64,000 nt of DNA from JAHDHW01 sp963793295 (GCA_963793295.1 CAWBZX010000013.1:1-64000), one strand, 5' to 3'. Positions 27,200 to 36,539 are shown, counted from the first letter of the stretch. Notes: generated from the sequence alone by a model not told the origin. Numbers and translations: made by a program.

Positions 27200-28078
27200 T
27201 TAGAATTTCACAATCCTCCTACTCGTCATTTTCTCTCCGTTCGTAACATGAAGCAAATAACTTCCTTCCATCAAATCGCTAACATTCAAATATTTTTTGT
27301 TTTCGCCTATGATTAAATCAATCTGATCCACTTTCACGAGTTGACCAAAAAGGTTAAAAATCCGCATCTCAAATGTTCCGGATATTCGGCTATCAATTTC
27401 CAAATTCAAAACAGCATCAACCGGATTAGGAAAGATATTTAAAGAAACCTCTTCAGCAAGATCTTTCGTAGCCACAGGATCTCCCTCAGTTAGTTGCAAT
27501 TGATTACAAGCAGCGTTATCTCCACTTGACGAATCGTTAAGGTTCACTCCGTTTCCGCAGGAATAAAAAGTGATTGTTCCTGTTCCCACAGCTGGCGCAG
27601 TCCACTTAACCATAAATTCGTTACTGGCGCTGGGGCCTTTATGTTCGGCATATTGCCTTCCGTTTGAAGAAGCTACTGCAACTCGAACATTATTTGCTGG
27701 ATTTGAAAAAGCCTGCCAGTTATCTCCATTTTGACCCAAAGGAGCTTTAAGACAAAGCAGCTGAAAGCCAAAACCTGCTGGTGTTGCAGAGCCTACCGAA
27801 TTGACAGTAACTTTTACATCATAAGTCTGATCAGGAGCATATTCAGTTATTACATTTCCGGAGCCATCCATTACCTCTATATCGAGTGTCACTTGTATCA
27901 TCGAACTGGTGTTATGGCAGGATTGGCAAGTTTTAGCTGTTCCGTTACTATTTGTTTCATCTCCGGGGGCGCCGGTGTTACCCAAGCCCTGGCTGAAAGC
28001 TCGGCCATCTTTACTTGCTATAAAAAGAACAGAGCACAAAAGGAGGGTGAAAAAGGTGTAAATAAATTTAAACTTCAT
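27200..28078 (-). CDS. Secreted choice-of-anchor V protein with T9SS sorting domain and CxxCH motif
   Basis: A 292-residue exported protein. After the signal peptide comes GLGNTGAPGDET and a CQSCHN motif (residues about 51-56), then a Reelin/choice-of-anchor V beta domain (from QVTLDIEVMDGSG, through PAGFGFQLLC) and, from about 213, a T9SS type A C-terminal sorting domain (FPNPVDAVLNLEID ... GSYLLHVTNG ... RRIVKF). It is therefore probably exported through the outer membrane by the type IX system. The CxxCH could bind haem c, but this is unproven. The role is unknown. Confidence 0.87.
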   Translation of the reverse strand: MKFKFIYTFFTLLLCSVLFIASKDGRAFSQGLGNTGAPGDETNSNGTAKTCQSCHNTSSMIQVTLDIEVMDGSGNVITEYAPDQTYDVKVTVNSVGSATPAGFGFQLLCLKAPLGQNGDNWQAFSNPANNVRVAVASSNGRQYAEHKGPSASNEFMVKWTAPAVGTGTITFYSCGNGVNLNDSSSGDNAACNQLQLTEGDPVATKDLAEEVSLNIFPNPVDAVLNLEIDSRISGTFEMRIFNLFGQLVKVDQIDLIIGENKKYLNVSDLMEGSYLLHVTNGEKMTSRRIVKF

Positions 28079-28325
28079 TGATTACAGATTTCAAGAATTA
28101 ATAAATGGGTTTTAGGTCAAACCTGATATGATACTGTTTTGTTTACAATTTCCGCAAAGAAAACGTAAAGTCTACATGTTTAATTTGGCAAAACCATTAT
28201 AGATTGAAGAAGCATGGAGAAAACTAAATACTAGATTTGACTGTAAGTTGGTTCTTTTCGTTTAAAATAACGTTTTAAAAAGCCATGAAAAAAATAAAGT
28301 GTCAACGAGGTTACAATATTTTCAA

Positions 28326-28880
28326 TTACAATTCATAGCCCCAACCAAGTTCGGGATTCTTTCCTTTTACATTTTTAAAATAATTTCGGAAAAATTGAAA
28401 ATCCGTATCTTTGTCATCTGTGGGATGAAAAGGTTTTGCAAAATTCACTTCGCGGTTTTCATAATCAAATTTGCACAGGATAATCGGAATATTTGCTCCC
28501 TTCGCAATGTAATAAAATCCTGATTTTAGAGTTTCAACCTTACTACGGGTTCCTTCTGGTGAAATTACCGTCGCTAATTTATCGTGATCATTGTATAATT
28601 TAATAACAGCGTCAACAAAATTTGTACTTTTAGATCGATCCACCGGAATCCCGCCCAACGACCTGAAGAGCGCTACAAATGGAAAACGAAACAAGGAACT
28701 TTTGGCAAAAAACATGATATTTTGTTTTATCGAACCACGGACCAATATTCCCAAAGGAAAATCCCAGTTGGATGTATGAGGGATTACTACGATAATAAAT
28801 TTCTGAATTTGATAAGGGTAATCTCCCGTTATTTTCCATCCTAAAATCCGAAGCATGAACGAACAAAAAGCACTAAACAT
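28326..28880 (-). CDS. 1-acyl-sn-glycerol-3-phosphate acyltransferase-like protein
   Basis: A 184-residue acyltransferase of the PlsC group, which esterifies lysophosphatidic acid or a related acceptor at the inner membrane. The catalytic box is H-T-S-N-W-D (HX4D) near residue 38 and the second box is SPEGTRSK near residue 100; a helix precedes the first box. The short form is typical of Bacteroidota PlsC-like proteins. The ATG at 28880 is preferred to a GTG nine bases upstream. No lipid genes flank it, so the acceptor is uncertain. Confidence 0.85.
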   Translation of the reverse strand: MFSAFCSFMLRILGWKITGDYPYQIQKFIIVVIPHTSNWDFPLGILVRGSIKQNIMFFAKSSLFRFPFVALFRSLGGIPVDRSKSTNFVDAVIKLYNDHDKLATVISPEGTRSKVETLKSGFYYIAKGANIPIILCKFDYENREVNFAKPFHPTDDKDTDFQFFRNYFKNVKGKNPELGWGYEL

Positions 28881-29050
28881 ATCAATCACATTATTTTCAA
28901 GTTCTAAAAATACGATATAAATTAATATTTTTTGAAACTGTGGTTTGGGTAGTTACGTAATCTCTCTTAATTTTGGAGTTCTTTTTGACATTTTACCAAA
29001 TGTTTAAAATCTATTAAATTATAAACATTACAAACACATAATAAAATAGC

Positions 29051-31441
29051 TTGGGTTTAAGACTTTCTTTACTATTCCTTTTTGTTTTTTTTAGCTGGAT
29101 TGCCATTGGGCAACAACCGGGCAATGCTGCCGTAAGTAGTGGAGGAACTTCGGCAACTTCTACATTGGTAAAAGGCAAAGAAAAGGTTAAACCAACCTGG
29201 CTGGAACTGGAATTTTCTTTAAAAGGAGGATTTTATCATGAAGCTATCCAGATAGAATTATTTTCACCTGGAGCAAAAATATACTTCACGACTGACGGAA
29301 GTACTCCTACCCAAAGATCTTTTGTCTATACACAGCCTATCAATATTTCAAAAACAACGATTATCAGAGCTAAAGCTTATCGTGGAAAATTAAAAAGTAA
29401 AATTGTAGGGCAAACTTATTTCATCAACGAACCCGAAACGACTTTTCCTGTGGTATCGATTGGAGTCACTTCATCTATTTTATTTGACCCTGAAACCGGC
29501 CTTTATGTTAAAGGACCAAATGCCAATGATTCTATTTGGAAATTGGAAGGAGCGAATTTTTGGAGCCGCAAAGAAGTAAAAATCAACACAGAATTATTCG
29601 AAGCCGATGGAGACTGCAAATTCAATAGCGTAACAGGGTTACGACTTTTTGGTGGCATGAGTAGGCTCTTCCCACAAAAATCAATGACTATCATCGCTCG
29701 TGATCATTATGGCAAAAAACGGATCAGATACCCTATTTTTGGAAAAGAGGGTTTAGGTAAATATAAATTCCTCGTTTTGCGAAATTCCGGGAGTGATTGG
29801 GGGAGATCACATTTTCGGGACGCCTTGATGTCGAGTCTGCTTGATGGTTGGGATATTGAAAAACAGGATTATCGACCTGCTCATTTATACCTCAATGGAG
29901 ATTATTGGGGGATTTATAACATGCGCGAAAAAGTAAACCGATACTTCCTTGCAGATCATGCCGAAGTTGACAAAGATAGTATTGACTTGATTGAACATCG
30001 GATGACACTCAAAAATGGAAGTACCCGCCATTATCGGAAAATGATCAATTTTTTATCTGACAAAACGTTGAGTCAACCTGAAAATTATGCTTATATCCAG
30101 TCACAGATGGATGTCGAAAATTTCATGAATTATCAAATCGCTCAAATATATTTTGATAATTCTGACGCAGGGGGTAACATTAAATTTTGGCGACCACAAA
30201 CACCAACAGGCCGTTGGCGCTGGATCATGTACGACACCGATTGGGGTTTCGGGCTGCACAGTGCTTCCGCTTACAAAAACAATAGCCTTGCTTTTCATAC
30301 AGATGTTGATGGTCCTTCCTGGCCCAATCCGCCATGGAGCACTTTTTTGTTGAGAAAGCTTCTTGAAAATCCAGATTTTGAAGCTCAATTTGTGACTCGC
30401 TTTGCTGATCGCTTAAATTCTTCTTTCAGCAGTACCAGAGTTCTTCAAAAAATAGATCTGTTTTATTTAACGCTCCTCCCTGAAATGTCACGCCATTTAG
30501 AACGATGGAATTTGAAAGAAAGAAAATGGAACAATCAAGTAGATATCATGAGGCATTTTGCATTAAATCGTCCTAATTATGTGCGAATGCACTTGAGGAG
30601 AATGTTCAATACCGGGAGCCTTATTGAAGTAAATGCAATTTCTACTGAAGGTGGACAAATATTAATTAATGATCTCGTTAAAGTAACCAAAGATGGTTTT
30701 AATGGGCAATATTTTGAAAATTATCCAATAAAAATAAATGCCATACCAAACTTTGGATATCGATTTTCTCATTGGGAAGGTATCCCTATTGATGATAATT
30801 TAGAGGCTACTCTAAAACTCGAAAAAGATCAACCATATCACATCAAAGCTGTTTTCGAGCCCTTCAGCCATCCCTATGAAGGAACCATCGTAATCAATGA
30901 AATCAGTTCCAATAACAATAAAAGTGGCGATTGGGTAGAACTTTATAATTTTTCAGAAGGAGCTATAAATTTAAAGGATTGGTATTTTACGGATTCCAAA
31001 CATTTTTTCAAATTTCCAGATATCACGATTGAAGCCCGAAACTATGTTATCCTTTGTCAGGATGTTGCAAAATTTCAAAAGGAATATCCTAACCAATACA
31101 GCGTCATTGGCGACTTTGAATTTGGTTTGAACAAAAGGTTTGAAAATTTAGGTTTATACAGTAATGATGGCGCTTTTATCGACAGTATTTCCTACAACCT
31201 TGCTCCGGTAGATTCTGTTTTTACCTTGTCTCTGATGCTTCCTTATCTCGATAATAGCGATATTGAAAACTGGGAAGTACAATTTGGAAATGGCTCTCCT
31301 TCTTCTGCCAATCCTTATTATCTCGAAAGTCGAATAAAAGCCGAACAAGAAATTTGGATGCGTGTCGGAACTGGTATCGGCATGTTGCTTTGCTGCCTTT
31401 TACTTTTAAAAATCAAAAGGAGACAAGCCCCGGAAATCTAA
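29051..31441 (+). CDS. CotH-kinase surface protein with chitobiase-like and lamin-tail domains
   Basis: A 796-residue exported protein starting at TTG 29051, the only start that gives the signal peptide (LRLSLLFLFVFFSWIAIGQ). Domains in order: a chitobiase/hexosaminidase C-terminal-like beta domain (about 50-115; IYFTTDGSTPT), a CotH kinase-like domain (about 145-480; HLYLNGDYWGIYNMREKVN and WRWIMYDTDWGFG), a small repeat-like beta region, a lamin-tail domain (about 615-720; IVINEISSNNNKSGDWVELYN) and a C-terminal membrane helix with a KIKRR tail. CotH relatives phosphorylate extracellular proteins. Its stop overlaps that of the convergent Rieske gene by three bases. An inverted repeat (AATGTTTA...TAAACATT) lies just upstream. 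Confidence 0.9.
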   Translation: MGLRLSLLFLFVFFSWIAIGQQPGNAAVSSGGTSATSTLVKGKEKVKPTWLELEFSLKGGFYHEAIQIELFSPGAKIYFTTDGSTPTQRSFVYTQPINISKTTIIRAKAYRGKLKSKIVGQTYFINEPETTFPVVSIGVTSSILFDPETGLYVKGPNANDSIWKLEGANFWSRKEVKINTELFEADGDCKFNSVTGLRLFGGMSRLFPQKSMTIIARDHYGKKRIRYPIFGKEGLGKYKFLVLRNSGSDWGRSHFRDALMSSLLDGWDIEKQDYRPAHLYLNGDYWGIYNMREKVNRYFLADHAEVDKDSIDLIEHRMTLKNGSTRHYRKMINFLSDKTLSQPENYAYIQSQMDVENFMNYQIAQIYFDNSDAGGNIKFWRPQTPTGRWRWIMYDTDWGFGLHSASAYKNNSLAFHTDVDGPSWPNPPWSTFLLRKLLENPDFEAQFVTRFADRLNSSFSSTRVLQKIDLFYLTLLPEMSRHLERWNLKERKWNNQVDIMRHFALNRPNYVRMHLRRMFNTGSLIEVNAISTEGGQILINDLVKVTKDGFNGQYFENYPIKINAIPNFGYRFSHWEGIPIDDNLEATLKLEKDQPYHIKAVFEPFSHPYEGTIVINEISSNNNKSGDWVELYNFSEGAINLKDWYFTDSKHFFKFPDITIEARNYVILCQDVAKFQKEYPNQYSVIGDFEFGLNKRFENLGLYSNDGAFIDSISYNLAPVDSVFTLSLMLPYLDNSDIENWEVQFGNGSPSSANPYYLESRIKAEQEIWMRVGTGIGMLLCCLLLLKIKRRQAPEI

Positions 31442-32529
31442 TCTTCTTCAGATAAAAAATTTGCAATTAAACGATGAAAATGATGAACCGCTTTTTCCAT
31501 GGAAGGCGAAAATCTTCCTTTGTCATAAAAACGGGATTGAATTCCTTTTTGTACACTTTCGACAACTACTTCATCTTCTATTTCAGTCATTTCTAAGTTA
31601 TTTTCTTCATAACTAAATGGAGTGCTTTCAAAACGATAAGACCGGAAAATCACTTTGGCTTTTTTTAAACTTAAAGGTTGCACAATATTGAGGGACAGTC
31701 CCCAGGGATAGAAATTCAGCATTAGATTTGGAAATAACCAAAAGTAATAGGCGTAAATTTTACGTCCATAATCAGCTTCCCCTTCAGGTACATCAAAACA
31801 AGGTTCTCCTTCTTTTGCAACACCTATTTGTAAATTACAGAACGGAAACAGCTCATATTCATAACTGCCGAAATCGATCGCTTTGTTCAAAGCAGGATGA
31901 ACAAAGGGAATATGAAAACCTTCTAAAAAGTTATCGCAATAAAGGGCCCAATGTGCATTGACGACGAACTCTTTTGATGAGGCTGCATCATATTTTAAAG
32001 TATCAATTGGCATCCACGCGATTCGCTTAGTAATTGGTTCAATCATCTCAGAAAAATGGACCTTTGGATTGAGTGATACAAAATACATTCCCAGCCACTC
32101 TTCAAAAGATACCTCCGTAAGGTTATCGGCTTTCGATGGAAAATTCATCGCTTCTCCAAATTTGGGCATACTTTTCATCTTTCCATCCAGACCAAAGCAC
32201 CGACCATGATAACCACAAGTTATCAATCGAAGGTTTTCTGGTTTCTCCACAATAATTTTTCCACGATGGGTACATACATTCGACAAACATCTTACTTCTT
32301 CATTTTCATCTTTAGACAAAAGCAGTGGCTCATCCAAAGTTCCTTCCATTAAATTACAAGGATAAACACTGCCTTTGTTTGCAACCACATTGCTATCTGC
32401 TACGTACTGCCAGGTAGCAGCAAATAATTTTTCTTTAGAAATTTCATAAACTTCCAAATCGGTATAAAACGTGGTAGGAAGTGTGGAAGCCTTTCGAATA
32501 TCCTCGTTGACGTTAAACTTTTTTATCAT
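31438..32529 (-). CDS. Rieske non-haem iron oxygenase, alpha subunit
   Basis: A 363-residue ring-hydroxylating-type oxygenase. The Rieske cluster ligands are C-T-H-R-G and C-G-Y-H-G (near residues 87 and 107), followed by the catalytic domain with the iron site in CDNFLEGFHIPFVHPAL (Asp/Glu and two His). Such enzymes use electrons from a separate reductase/ferredoxin to hydroxylate or demethylate small molecules. No reductase, ferredoxin or beta subunit gene lies nearby, and the substrate is unknown; choline-monooxygenase-like enzymes have a similar layout. The stop codon overlaps that of the convergent CotH gene. Confidence 0.9.
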   Translation of the reverse strand: MIKKFNVNEDIRKASTLPTTFYTDLEVYEISKEKLFAATWQYVADSNVVANKGSVYPCNLMEGTLDEPLLLSKDENEEVRCLSNVCTHRGKIIVEKPENLRLITCGYHGRCFGLDGKMKSMPKFGEAMNFPSKADNLTEVSFEEWLGMYFVSLNPKVHFSEMIEPITKRIAWMPIDTLKYDAASSKEFVVNAHWALYCDNFLEGFHIPFVHPALNKAIDFGSYEYELFPFCNLQIGVAKEGEPCFDVPEGEADYGRKIYAYYFWLFPNLMLNFYPWGLSLNIVQPLSLKKAKVIFRSYRFESTPFSYEENNLEMTEIEDEVVVESVQKGIQSRFYDKGRFSPSMEKAVHHFHRLIANFLSEED

Positions 32530-32650
32530 AAATTGATTAGATTTGAGAAGGTAATATTAATCATGATTTTCTAAAAATTTCTAGTTTCCTCTTCCTTAAA
32601 ACCAAAAATTATTTCACAATCAATCGCCTTTGATTTAATAGTCGTGAGTA

Positions 32651-33613
32651 ATGAATTTCAACGATTTTCGTATTAAAAATAGAATAAATAAAATCGAATT
32701 TAGTGATCTTGGTTTTGGTACCCAAATAACTTCCAAAAAACGATTTATCAATAAAGATGGCAGCTTTAATATAATTCGAAAAGGGAAAAATGTGGTGACT
32801 CCTTATCAGACGCTTCTAGAAATGTCGTGGTTGAAATTTATCTGGGTATTCACCATATACCTTGCAGGTATAAATTTCTTTTTTGCGTGTTTATTTGTTT
32901 CAATCGGGGTCGATGCCTTGGATGGAATTAGCAGCTCTACTTTTTCCCAGGACCTTGGAAATGCTTTTTTCTTTAGTATTGAAACATTTACAACAGTCGG
33001 CTATGGAACGGTGAGTCCTTCGGGGTTCCCAGCCCATTTAGTTTCATCAATGGATGCGTTTGCCGGCCTGATGTCTTTTGCATTAGCAACAGGATTATTT
33101 TTTGCTCGTTTTTCCAAACCGAAGGCAGAAATACTTTTTAGCAAAAAAGCGATCATCGCTCCATACCGGGAAATAACCAGTTTCCAGTTTAGGATTGCAA
33201 ATCTTAGAAGAAATAAAATTATCAATCTTGAAGCACAAGTTGTATTAACTTATCTGGAAAATAATGGCAGCGAAAAACCAAATCGTCGCTTTAAAGCTTT
33301 AAAACTTGAAAGGTATAAAGTTTTTCTCTTTCCGCTAAACTGGACTATTGTGCATCCAATCGAAAAAGATAGTCCAATGTATGGAAAAAGTGAAGAAAAG
33401 GTAAAAAAAATGAACGCCGAATTTCTTATCCTCGTAAAGGGTTATGATGAAACATATGCTCAGGAGGTACATTCAAATAGTTCATATACCTGGAATGAAA
33501 TCCAATGGAATACAAAATTCAAAATGATGTATCACGATGATGAGGAAAAAGGAATGATATTGGAATTAGATAAAATTGACCACATTGAATACCTTAACGC
33601 TGTCAAAACTTAA
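32651..33613 (+). CDS. Inward-rectifier (KirBac-type) potassium channel
   Basis: A 320-residue inner-membrane potassium channel. It has an amphipathic slide helix, outer helix (about 58-85), pore helix and the selectivity filter TVGYG (115-119), then the inner helix (about 133-152), which ends at the gate (ARFSKP), and a C-terminal immunoglobulin-like cytosolic domain of about 165 residues. This layout is that of Kir channels rather than voltage-gated ones. An ECF sigma operon follows on the same strand 69 bases later; no direct link is evident. Confidence 0.93.
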   Translation: MNFNDFRIKNRINKIEFSDLGFGTQITSKKRFINKDGSFNIIRKGKNVVTPYQTLLEMSWLKFIWVFTIYLAGINFFFACLFVSIGVDALDGISSSTFSQDLGNAFFFSIETFTTVGYGTVSPSGFPAHLVSSMDAFAGLMSFALATGLFFARFSKPKAEILFSKKAIIAPYREITSFQFRIANLRRNKIINLEAQVVLTYLENNGSEKPNRRFKALKLERYKVFLFPLNWTIVHPIEKDSPMYGKSEEKVKKMNAEFLILVKGYDETYAQEVHSNSSYTWNEIQWNTKFKMMYHDDEEKGMILELDKIDHIEYLNAVKT

Positions 33614-33682
33614 TAAATATAAATTTATATTTCGCTTTAAACCTTCTTTCTAAAAGCGAGTCTTACACATAAATCATTTGAT

Positions 33683-34252
33683 TTGCAGACATCAGCAAAC
33701 GACACGACTGACGATCAGATTTTGTCTCTTTGTCAAGAGAAGACAAAAATTGAACAAGGCTTTAAATTGCTGATGTTAACCTATCAGGAGCGCCTTTATT
33801 GGCATGTCCGGAGAATGGTTTTTGGGCATGATGATGCAAATGATGTTATTCAAAATACTTTAATAAAAGTGTATAAAAGCATCCACAAATTTGAAGGTAA
33901 ATCAAAACTCTATACCTGGTTGTATCGGATCGCTACGAATGAAGCTATTACTTTTTTAAATAAAAAAAATCGTAAAAGTACGGCTTCGCTTGATAATGAG
34001 GAATACAATCTGAACAACCAGCTTAAAGCCGATGATTATTTTGACGGTGATGAAATACAACGCAAACTATACGAAGCACTGAATCAATTACCCGAAAAAC
34101 AGAAAGCTGTATTTAACCTGAGATATTTTGAAGAGATGAGTTATGCAGAGATGTCAGAGGTCCTTCAAACCTCCGTTGGAGCTTTAAAAGCATCATATCA
34201 TCACGCTGTAAAAAAAATAGAACTTTATTTAAAAGGAGTAGCCTCCGAATAA
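33683..34252 (+). CDS. ECF-type RNA polymerase sigma factor
   Basis: A 189-residue sigma factor with region 2 (YQERLYWHVRRMVFGHDDANDVIQNTLIKVYKSIHKF) and region 4 (LNQLPEKQKAVFNLRYFEEMSYAEMSEVLQTSVGALKASYHHAVKKIE). The start is a TTG at 33683; no ATG lies before region 2. It is followed by a membrane protein and a small exported protein 12 and 30 bases apart, an arrangement repeated in many Bacteroidota as sigma, anti-sigma and exported sensor-like protein. Confidence 0.93.
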   Translation: MQTSANDTTDDQILSLCQEKTKIEQGFKLLMLTYQERLYWHVRRMVFGHDDANDVIQNTLIKVYKSIHKFEGKSKLYTWLYRIATNEAITFLNKKNRKSTASLDNEEYNLNNQLKADDYFDGDEIQRKLYEALNQLPEKQKAVFNLRYFEEMSYAEMSEVLQTSVGALKASYHHAVKKIELYLKGVASE

Positions 34253-34264
34253 GATGAAACCATA

Positions 34265-34771
34265 ATGAATAAAAAAAATGAAATAAGAGATGAATTGAAA
34301 AAGCTTTCTCCTTTTTTATCAGATATCAAAAAGGAGAATAGCTTCAAGGTGCCTCAAAACTATTTCAAGTCACTTCCTGAAAAAGTTTTGGAGCAAGTTC
34401 AACCTACGACAAACACCTCCGAAAAAAAGACAACTCAAGTAGGTTGGATGGAACGTTTGATGGAAAATATTGCCCTATTATTTCAACCGAAATTTGCTGT
34501 AGGTTTTGCTACTGCTACTATATTAGTGATCGCTGCGCTATATTTTGTTCAAAAACCAACTGATCAAATTGATGGATCTTATAATAGTATAGCTAGTCAG
34601 TACGTCTCTGAAAACATTGATGAATTTGATGTCGAAATGCTTTGGGAAGCCAGTGTATTCGAAAATGGTGAAAGCAACTTTGATAACGGTTATGACATTA
34701 ATAATACTGATGAATATTTTGAAGAAATAATCGATGAATTAGATGACAGTGAGCTTGAAAAGCTTTTATAA
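34265..34771 (+). CDS. Single-pass membrane protein, probable anti-sigma factor
   Basis: A 168-residue protein with a cytosolic N-terminal part (LKKLSPFLSDIKKENSFKVPQNYFKSLPEKVL), a membrane helix at about 77-95 and an acidic periplasmic tail ending in EEIIDELDDSELEKLL. There is no zinc-finger motif. The position directly after the sigma gene (12 bases) and the topology argue for an anti-sigma role; the FKVPENYF-like motif is frequent in such Bacteroidota partners. Confidence 0.75.
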   Translation: MNKKNEIRDELKKLSPFLSDIKKENSFKVPQNYFKSLPEKVLEQVQPTTNTSEKKTTQVGWMERLMENIALLFQPKFAVGFATATILVIAALYFVQKPTDQIDGSYNSIASQYVSENIDEFDVEMLWEASVFENGESNFDNGYDINNTDEYFEEIIDELDDSELEKLL

Positions 34772-34801
34772 AAATGCTTCAAATTTTTAAACCATAAAGT
34801 A

Positions 34802-35236
34802 ATGAAACAATCAATCTTAGCTTTATTTGTATTTCTGAGCGCCTTGAATTTTATCAATGCACAGGATTTTGAAAATGAAAGGATCCAGGAAATGCGCGTG
34901 AAATTTTACAACGAACAACTGCAATTTACTGATGCAGAAAAACAAAGCTTCTGGCCCCTTTTTGAACAGTATAAAAAGGATGAGCAAAAATTGAAAAAAC
35001 AATTCAAACCCGATCAACGCTTCGAACTGATGTCGGATGCTCAAGCGGAAGTCTTTATTTTAGAATCACTAGATCATGAAGAACAACTTATTGGCCTAAA
35101 ACGTCAATACGTAATAAAACTCATGAAAGTAGTGCCAGTAAGAAAAGTGGCTATGCTCAATCGGACAGAAAGGCAATTCAAACGAACGATTCTAAGCGAA
35201 ATAAAGAAAAAGCGTCAGCAACACAACAGTAATTAA
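34802..35236 (+). CDS. Exported helical protein of an ECF sigma operon (Spy/CpxP-like)
   Basis: A 144-residue exported protein (signal peptide ending in INAQ). The mature part is helical and charged, with EMRVKFYNEQLQFTDAEKQSFWPLFEQYKKDEQKLKK, a pattern seen in Bacteroidota proteins named sensor of ECF-type sigma factor and loosely like Spy/CpxP periplasmic helpers (LTxxxxxxFWPxY). It is the third gene of the sigma operon and ends before a strong terminator. Confidence 0.78.
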   Translation: MKQSILALFVFLSALNFINAQDFENERIQEMRVKFYNEQLQFTDAEKQSFWPLFEQYKKDEQKLKKQFKPDQRFELMSDAQAEVFILESLDHEEQLIGLKRQYVIKLMKVVPVRKVAMLNRTERQFKRTILSEIKKKRQQHNSN

Positions 35237-35279
35237 ATCTATTAGTCTAACCATATTTTATATACCTTTGAGGTGTTAG

Positions 35280-35317
35280 AATCGGTGTTTGTGAATTTCA
35301 AACACCGATTTTTTTTC
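35280..35317 (+). terminator. Hairpin terminator closing the sigma operon
   Basis: Perfect 12-bp stem AATCGGTGTTTG / CAAACACCGATT, loop of 7 bases and a T8 run. It lies just upstream of the transporter gene and rules out a GTG at 35273 as the transporter's start. Confidence 0.93.
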
Positions 35318-35335
35318 ATTTATTATGGTTGTATT

Positions 35336-36238
35336 TTGAACGCTACGATTAAAGCCCACATTGCTCTTTTTTTAGTCGCGCTTATTTATGGTGCCAACTA
35401 TACGATAGCAAAAGAAGTCCTGGTTAATGAACATATCAAGCCAATAGGATTTATCCTCATGCGAGTGATCACGGGTTTGATCATGTTTACGATAATCCAT
35501 ACTTTTTACGTTAAAGAAAAGATTGAGCGAAAAGATATTTTCAGGCTTATCATTTGTGGATTATTCGGCGTTGCCATTAATCAAACTTTCTTTTTTAGCG
35601 GACTTAAACTCACCACTCCGATAAATGCTTCTTTAATCATGACCACTACCCCTATTTTGGTGCTTATTGCTTCATCTATCATGATAGGTGAAAAAATAAC
35701 CACCAGAAAAATTATTGGAATTATTGCCGGATGCAGTGGAGCTATTCTTTTGATACTTAATGGCAGAACGATAAATTTTGAAAAAGAACAGATCCTCGGT
35801 GACCTTATGATTTTTATTAATGCCTCTTCTTATGGAATTTATTTGGTCATTGTGAAATCATTGATGAAGAAATACAATCCCATTACTGTTGTAAAATGGG
35901 TTTTCATCTTCGGAACCCTATTCGTTTTTCCATTTGGGATTGGAGAACTATCCGAGGTAAAGTGGGCTACTTTTGGTGTTTCTACGTGGCTAGCCATTGT
36001 TTATGTTCTTTTATGTACTACATTTTTGGCTTATTTATTCAACGCTTATGCCTTAAAAACGGTAAACCCATCTGTAGTTAGCATCTATATTTATCTGCAA
36101 CCATTACTGGCAACAATGATAGCTTTAATCTTTGCAAAAGATCACCTCGTAGCTATTCAGGTAATTTCCGGAGTAATGATTTTCGCAGGAGTTTATTTGG
36201 TAAGTAGTCAAAGGAGTTCAAAAATTGTCACAAATTAG
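35336..36238 (+). CDS. EamA/DMT-family transporter
   Basis: A 300-residue inner-membrane protein with ten helices in two EamA repeats (about 5-140 and 150-290), the drug/metabolite transporter fold. The first helix contains LIYGANYTIAKE and the end of repeat one has TTTPILVLIASSIMIGEKIT, both typical. The substrate, possibly an amino acid or other metabolite, is unknown. The TTG at 35336 is chosen: it gives the standard N-terminus (MNATIKAHIALFLVAL) and follows the terminator, whereas a GTG at 35273 would translate the terminator hairpin. Confidence 0.87.
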   Translation: MNATIKAHIALFLVALIYGANYTIAKEVLVNEHIKPIGFILMRVITGLIMFTIIHTFYVKEKIERKDIFRLIICGLFGVAINQTFFFSGLKLTTPINASLIMTTTPILVLIASSIMIGEKITTRKIIGIIAGCSGAILLILNGRTINFEKEQILGDLMIFINASSYGIYLVIVKSLMKKYNPITVVKWVFIFGTLFVFPFGIGELSEVKWATFGVSTWLAIVYVLLCTTFLAYLFNAYALKTVNPSVVSIYIYLQPLLATMIALIFAKDHLVAIQVISGVMIFAGVYLVSSQRSSKIVTN

Positions 36239-36539
36239 TGTTTTTCGTAATCTAATCTTCAATCCAATAGTTTCTATTTTATTTCATATTAAAATTTTTA
36301 AATCTTTAATTTTCGTTGCATGTATTAAGTAATGAAAAAGAGTAGATTACGATATCAAAGAATTACAATTATTAATTATAATTATTTTTAATTTATTAAT
36401 AATCAATATATTATACGCAATATTGAAATTTATAATGTGAATTATTGACATCTAATTTTTTCAAAAATTTGCCTGATTTATATAGCTGCTTTGGAAGCTT
36501 TTTCTGTATATTTACCTCAAATACAAGTATACGCATACC
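36239..36539. other. AT-rich intergenic region without a gene
   Basis: About 300 bases of very AT-rich sequence between the EamA transporter and the TPR gene. I see no open frame of note and no clear hairpin. It presumably holds the promoter of the TPR gene; TTTG (36490) and TATATTTA (36507) are present but too close together for a standard promoter. Confidence 0.6.
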
